Source of the DNA: Roseovarius marisflavi
Lineage (GTDB): Bacteria > Pseudomonadota > Alphaproteobacteria > Rhodobacterales > Rhodobacteraceae
Direction: 5' to 3'
Length of the DNA: 41,367 bases
Assembly: GCF_900142625.1 (NCBI RefSeq)
Contig: NZ_FRBN01000028.1
Span: forward strand, 1-41,367
Numbering within the stretch: position 1 is the stretch's first letter; each line of letters starts with the position of its first letter. The notes beneath the pieces are model-generated. The model had not been told where the DNA came from and searched no databases. It saw only the letters and a program-made list of their open reading frames with translations. Shown in pieces: positions 40,455 to 41,367 of the stretch. Position numbers and translations under genes: made by a program.

Positions 40455-41272
40455 GGTGGTGTCAGACCAATTCGAACTCGTCTCTGCAAGGACAGTGAGG
40501 CTGTCCCTTATGCCGCACCCAGATCGCGCCACTCGGCAAGAGCGGCGGCGCGGTTGAGCTTGAAATTGTCCCTGCTGTAGAGGGCGCGTTCCTTATTGAA
40601 ATGGTTGCAGACAGAGGCATGAACGGAGGCGAATTTCTGTAAACTTCGCATGCTGCGGAAACGTTGCATGGCCCGTTCTAGTCGTCGAAACGGAAGGTGT
40701 GAATTCTCCGCGCGATTGTTGAGCCAGCGACCGGTTTCCTGCCTCTGCTCGTTGCCGATTTCCTTCATTGCAGCACCGTAAGACCGGAGTTTGTCGGTCA
40801 CCAGGATATGAGGGTGACCGTGACGCTTCATAGTTTTCCTGAGGAATTTCAACGCTGCTTTGCGGTTCCGGCGCTTTGTGACATAGCTTTCCAGCACCTC
40901 GCCCTCGTGATCCACGGCACGCCAAAGGTAATGCGTCTCGCCATTAATCTTCACAAATACCTCATCCAAATGCCACTGCCAGTTCGAGTATGCGCGCATC
41001 TGCTGAACTCGTTTGCGGCGGATCTCAGCCGCAAAAATCGGGCCAAATCTGTTCCACCAGAACCGAACGGTTTCATGGCTGATTTCAATGCCCCGTTCAT
41101 GCAGCAGATCTTCGCCGTTGCGGAGCGAAAGCGGAAATCGAACGTACATCATCACGGCAAGGCGAATGATTTCTGGGCTCGTCTTGAAGTAGCGGAATGG
41201 GGAGCGTTTTGTCATTCAGCGAGGCTACGAAACCGCCCTGCCCGGCTCAAGGTAGTTTCTTCTGACAAGACC
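40455..41272 (-). mobile_element. IS6-family insertion sequence, intact copy (right)
   Basis: This element is 818 bp, bounded by GGTGGTGTCAGA (40455-40466) and, reverse complemented, GGTCTTGTCAGA (41261-41272). It carries one intact transposase and lies in the same orientation as the IS6 element at 809-1625. The flanking octamers (ccggccga and acgcagag) are not a target duplication. It interrupts an older IS6 remnant. Confidence 0.88.
40508..41215 (-). CDS. IS6-family transposase (right copy)
   Basis: A 235-residue DDE transposase with the same layout as the left copy: helix-turn-helix (LSLRNGEDLLHERGIEISHE), first aspartate in WHLDEVFVKING, second in ILVTDKLRSYG, glutamate in NNRAENSHLPF, and a final AAALAEWRDLGAA. 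The gene appears intact. It differs from the left copy at many scattered residues, for example the N-terminal MTKRSPFRYFKTS against MTKTDPFKGFHSS, and EIGNEQRQETGRWL against VVGNADRQETGCWE. The two IS therefore arrived independently or diverged long ago. Confidence 0.93.
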   Translation of the reverse strand: MTKRSPFRYFKTSPEIIRLAVMMYVRFPLSLRNGEDLLHERGIEISHETVRFWWNRFGPIFAAEIRRKRVQQMRAYSNWQWHLDEVFVKINGETHYLWRAVDHEGEVLESYVTKRRNRKAALKFLRKTMKRHGHPHILVTDKLRSYGAAMKEIGNEQRQETGRWLNNRAENSHLPFRRLERAMQRFRSMRSLQKFASVHASVCNHFNKERALYSRDNFKLNRAAALAEWRDLGAA

Positions 41273-41367
41273 ACGCAGAGTCCATTTGTGTAGACGGAGT
41301 CGCATCAGGCTTTTTCAGGAAAGAGCCACCCCGTGATCGGCACCACCGCTCGGCTGACAATCGGGAC
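41273..41367 (+). other. Terminal stretch resembling an IS66-type end
   Basis: No gene is visible. The segment 41328-41358 (accccgtgatcggcaccaccgctcggctgac) resembles the IS66 3' end at 71-101, matching at roughly 25 of 31 positions if one or two gaps are allowed. It includes the shared gtgatcgg immediately around a stop codon. It may be the end of another IS66-family element cut by the IS6 copy. Confidence 0.35.

Overview
The window looks like an accessory region (genomic island or plasmid segment) of a GC-rich alphaproteobacterium. A rhodobacteral is my best guess, judging from the gene families, codon use and IS types; no rRNA or housekeeping marker confirms it.

Layout. Positions 1-1777 are a pile of broken and intact mobile elements: an IS66-family 3' end, a tRNA 3'-end-like fragment, a terminator-like hairpin, the C-terminal part of an IS256-family transposase, an intact IS6-family element (809-1625) and the tail of a second, oppositely oriented IS6 element (1626-1777). 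Positions 1799-39617 hold one gene cluster of six genes, all on the minus strand. Positions 39984-41367 are a second IS pile: the left end of an IS3-family element cut by an IS6 remnant, which is cut by another intact IS6-family element (40455-41272), followed by a short stretch resembling an IS66 end.

The cluster, in transcription order (right to left): a GAF-domain protein fused to a membrane-anchored HlyD-like adaptor (39617-37749); a PqqD-like / M50 zinc metalloprotease / HlyD-like fusion (37752-35584); a SapC-family protein (35550-34747); a shortened SecA paralogue (34732-32747); a periplasmic HlyD/RND-type adaptor with a signal peptide (32750-31938); and a 9975-residue protein of about 1 MDa (31726-1799). 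The giant protein carries an N-terminal LEPR-XLL motif, thousands of residues of beta-solenoid-like repeats, EF-hand-like calcium sites, Calx-beta-like segments, RTX nonapeptide blocks, two lectin-like beta-sandwich segments and a C-terminal HExxHxxGxxH metzincin-type protease motif. Two junctions in the operon are ATGA stop/start overlaps, so translation is probably coupled.

My reading is that the five upstream genes are a dedicated export, maturation and anchoring apparatus for the giant surface or secreted protein. There is no type I ABC ATPase or TolC-like channel in the window; the only motor ATPase is the SecA paralogue. A SecA-like motor, a protease-adaptor fusion with a peptide-binding-like domain and a GAF-sensing adaptor, all next to a LEPR-XLL giant protein, make this the candidate undescribed system. 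This role is inferred from domain content and gene order, not demonstrated.
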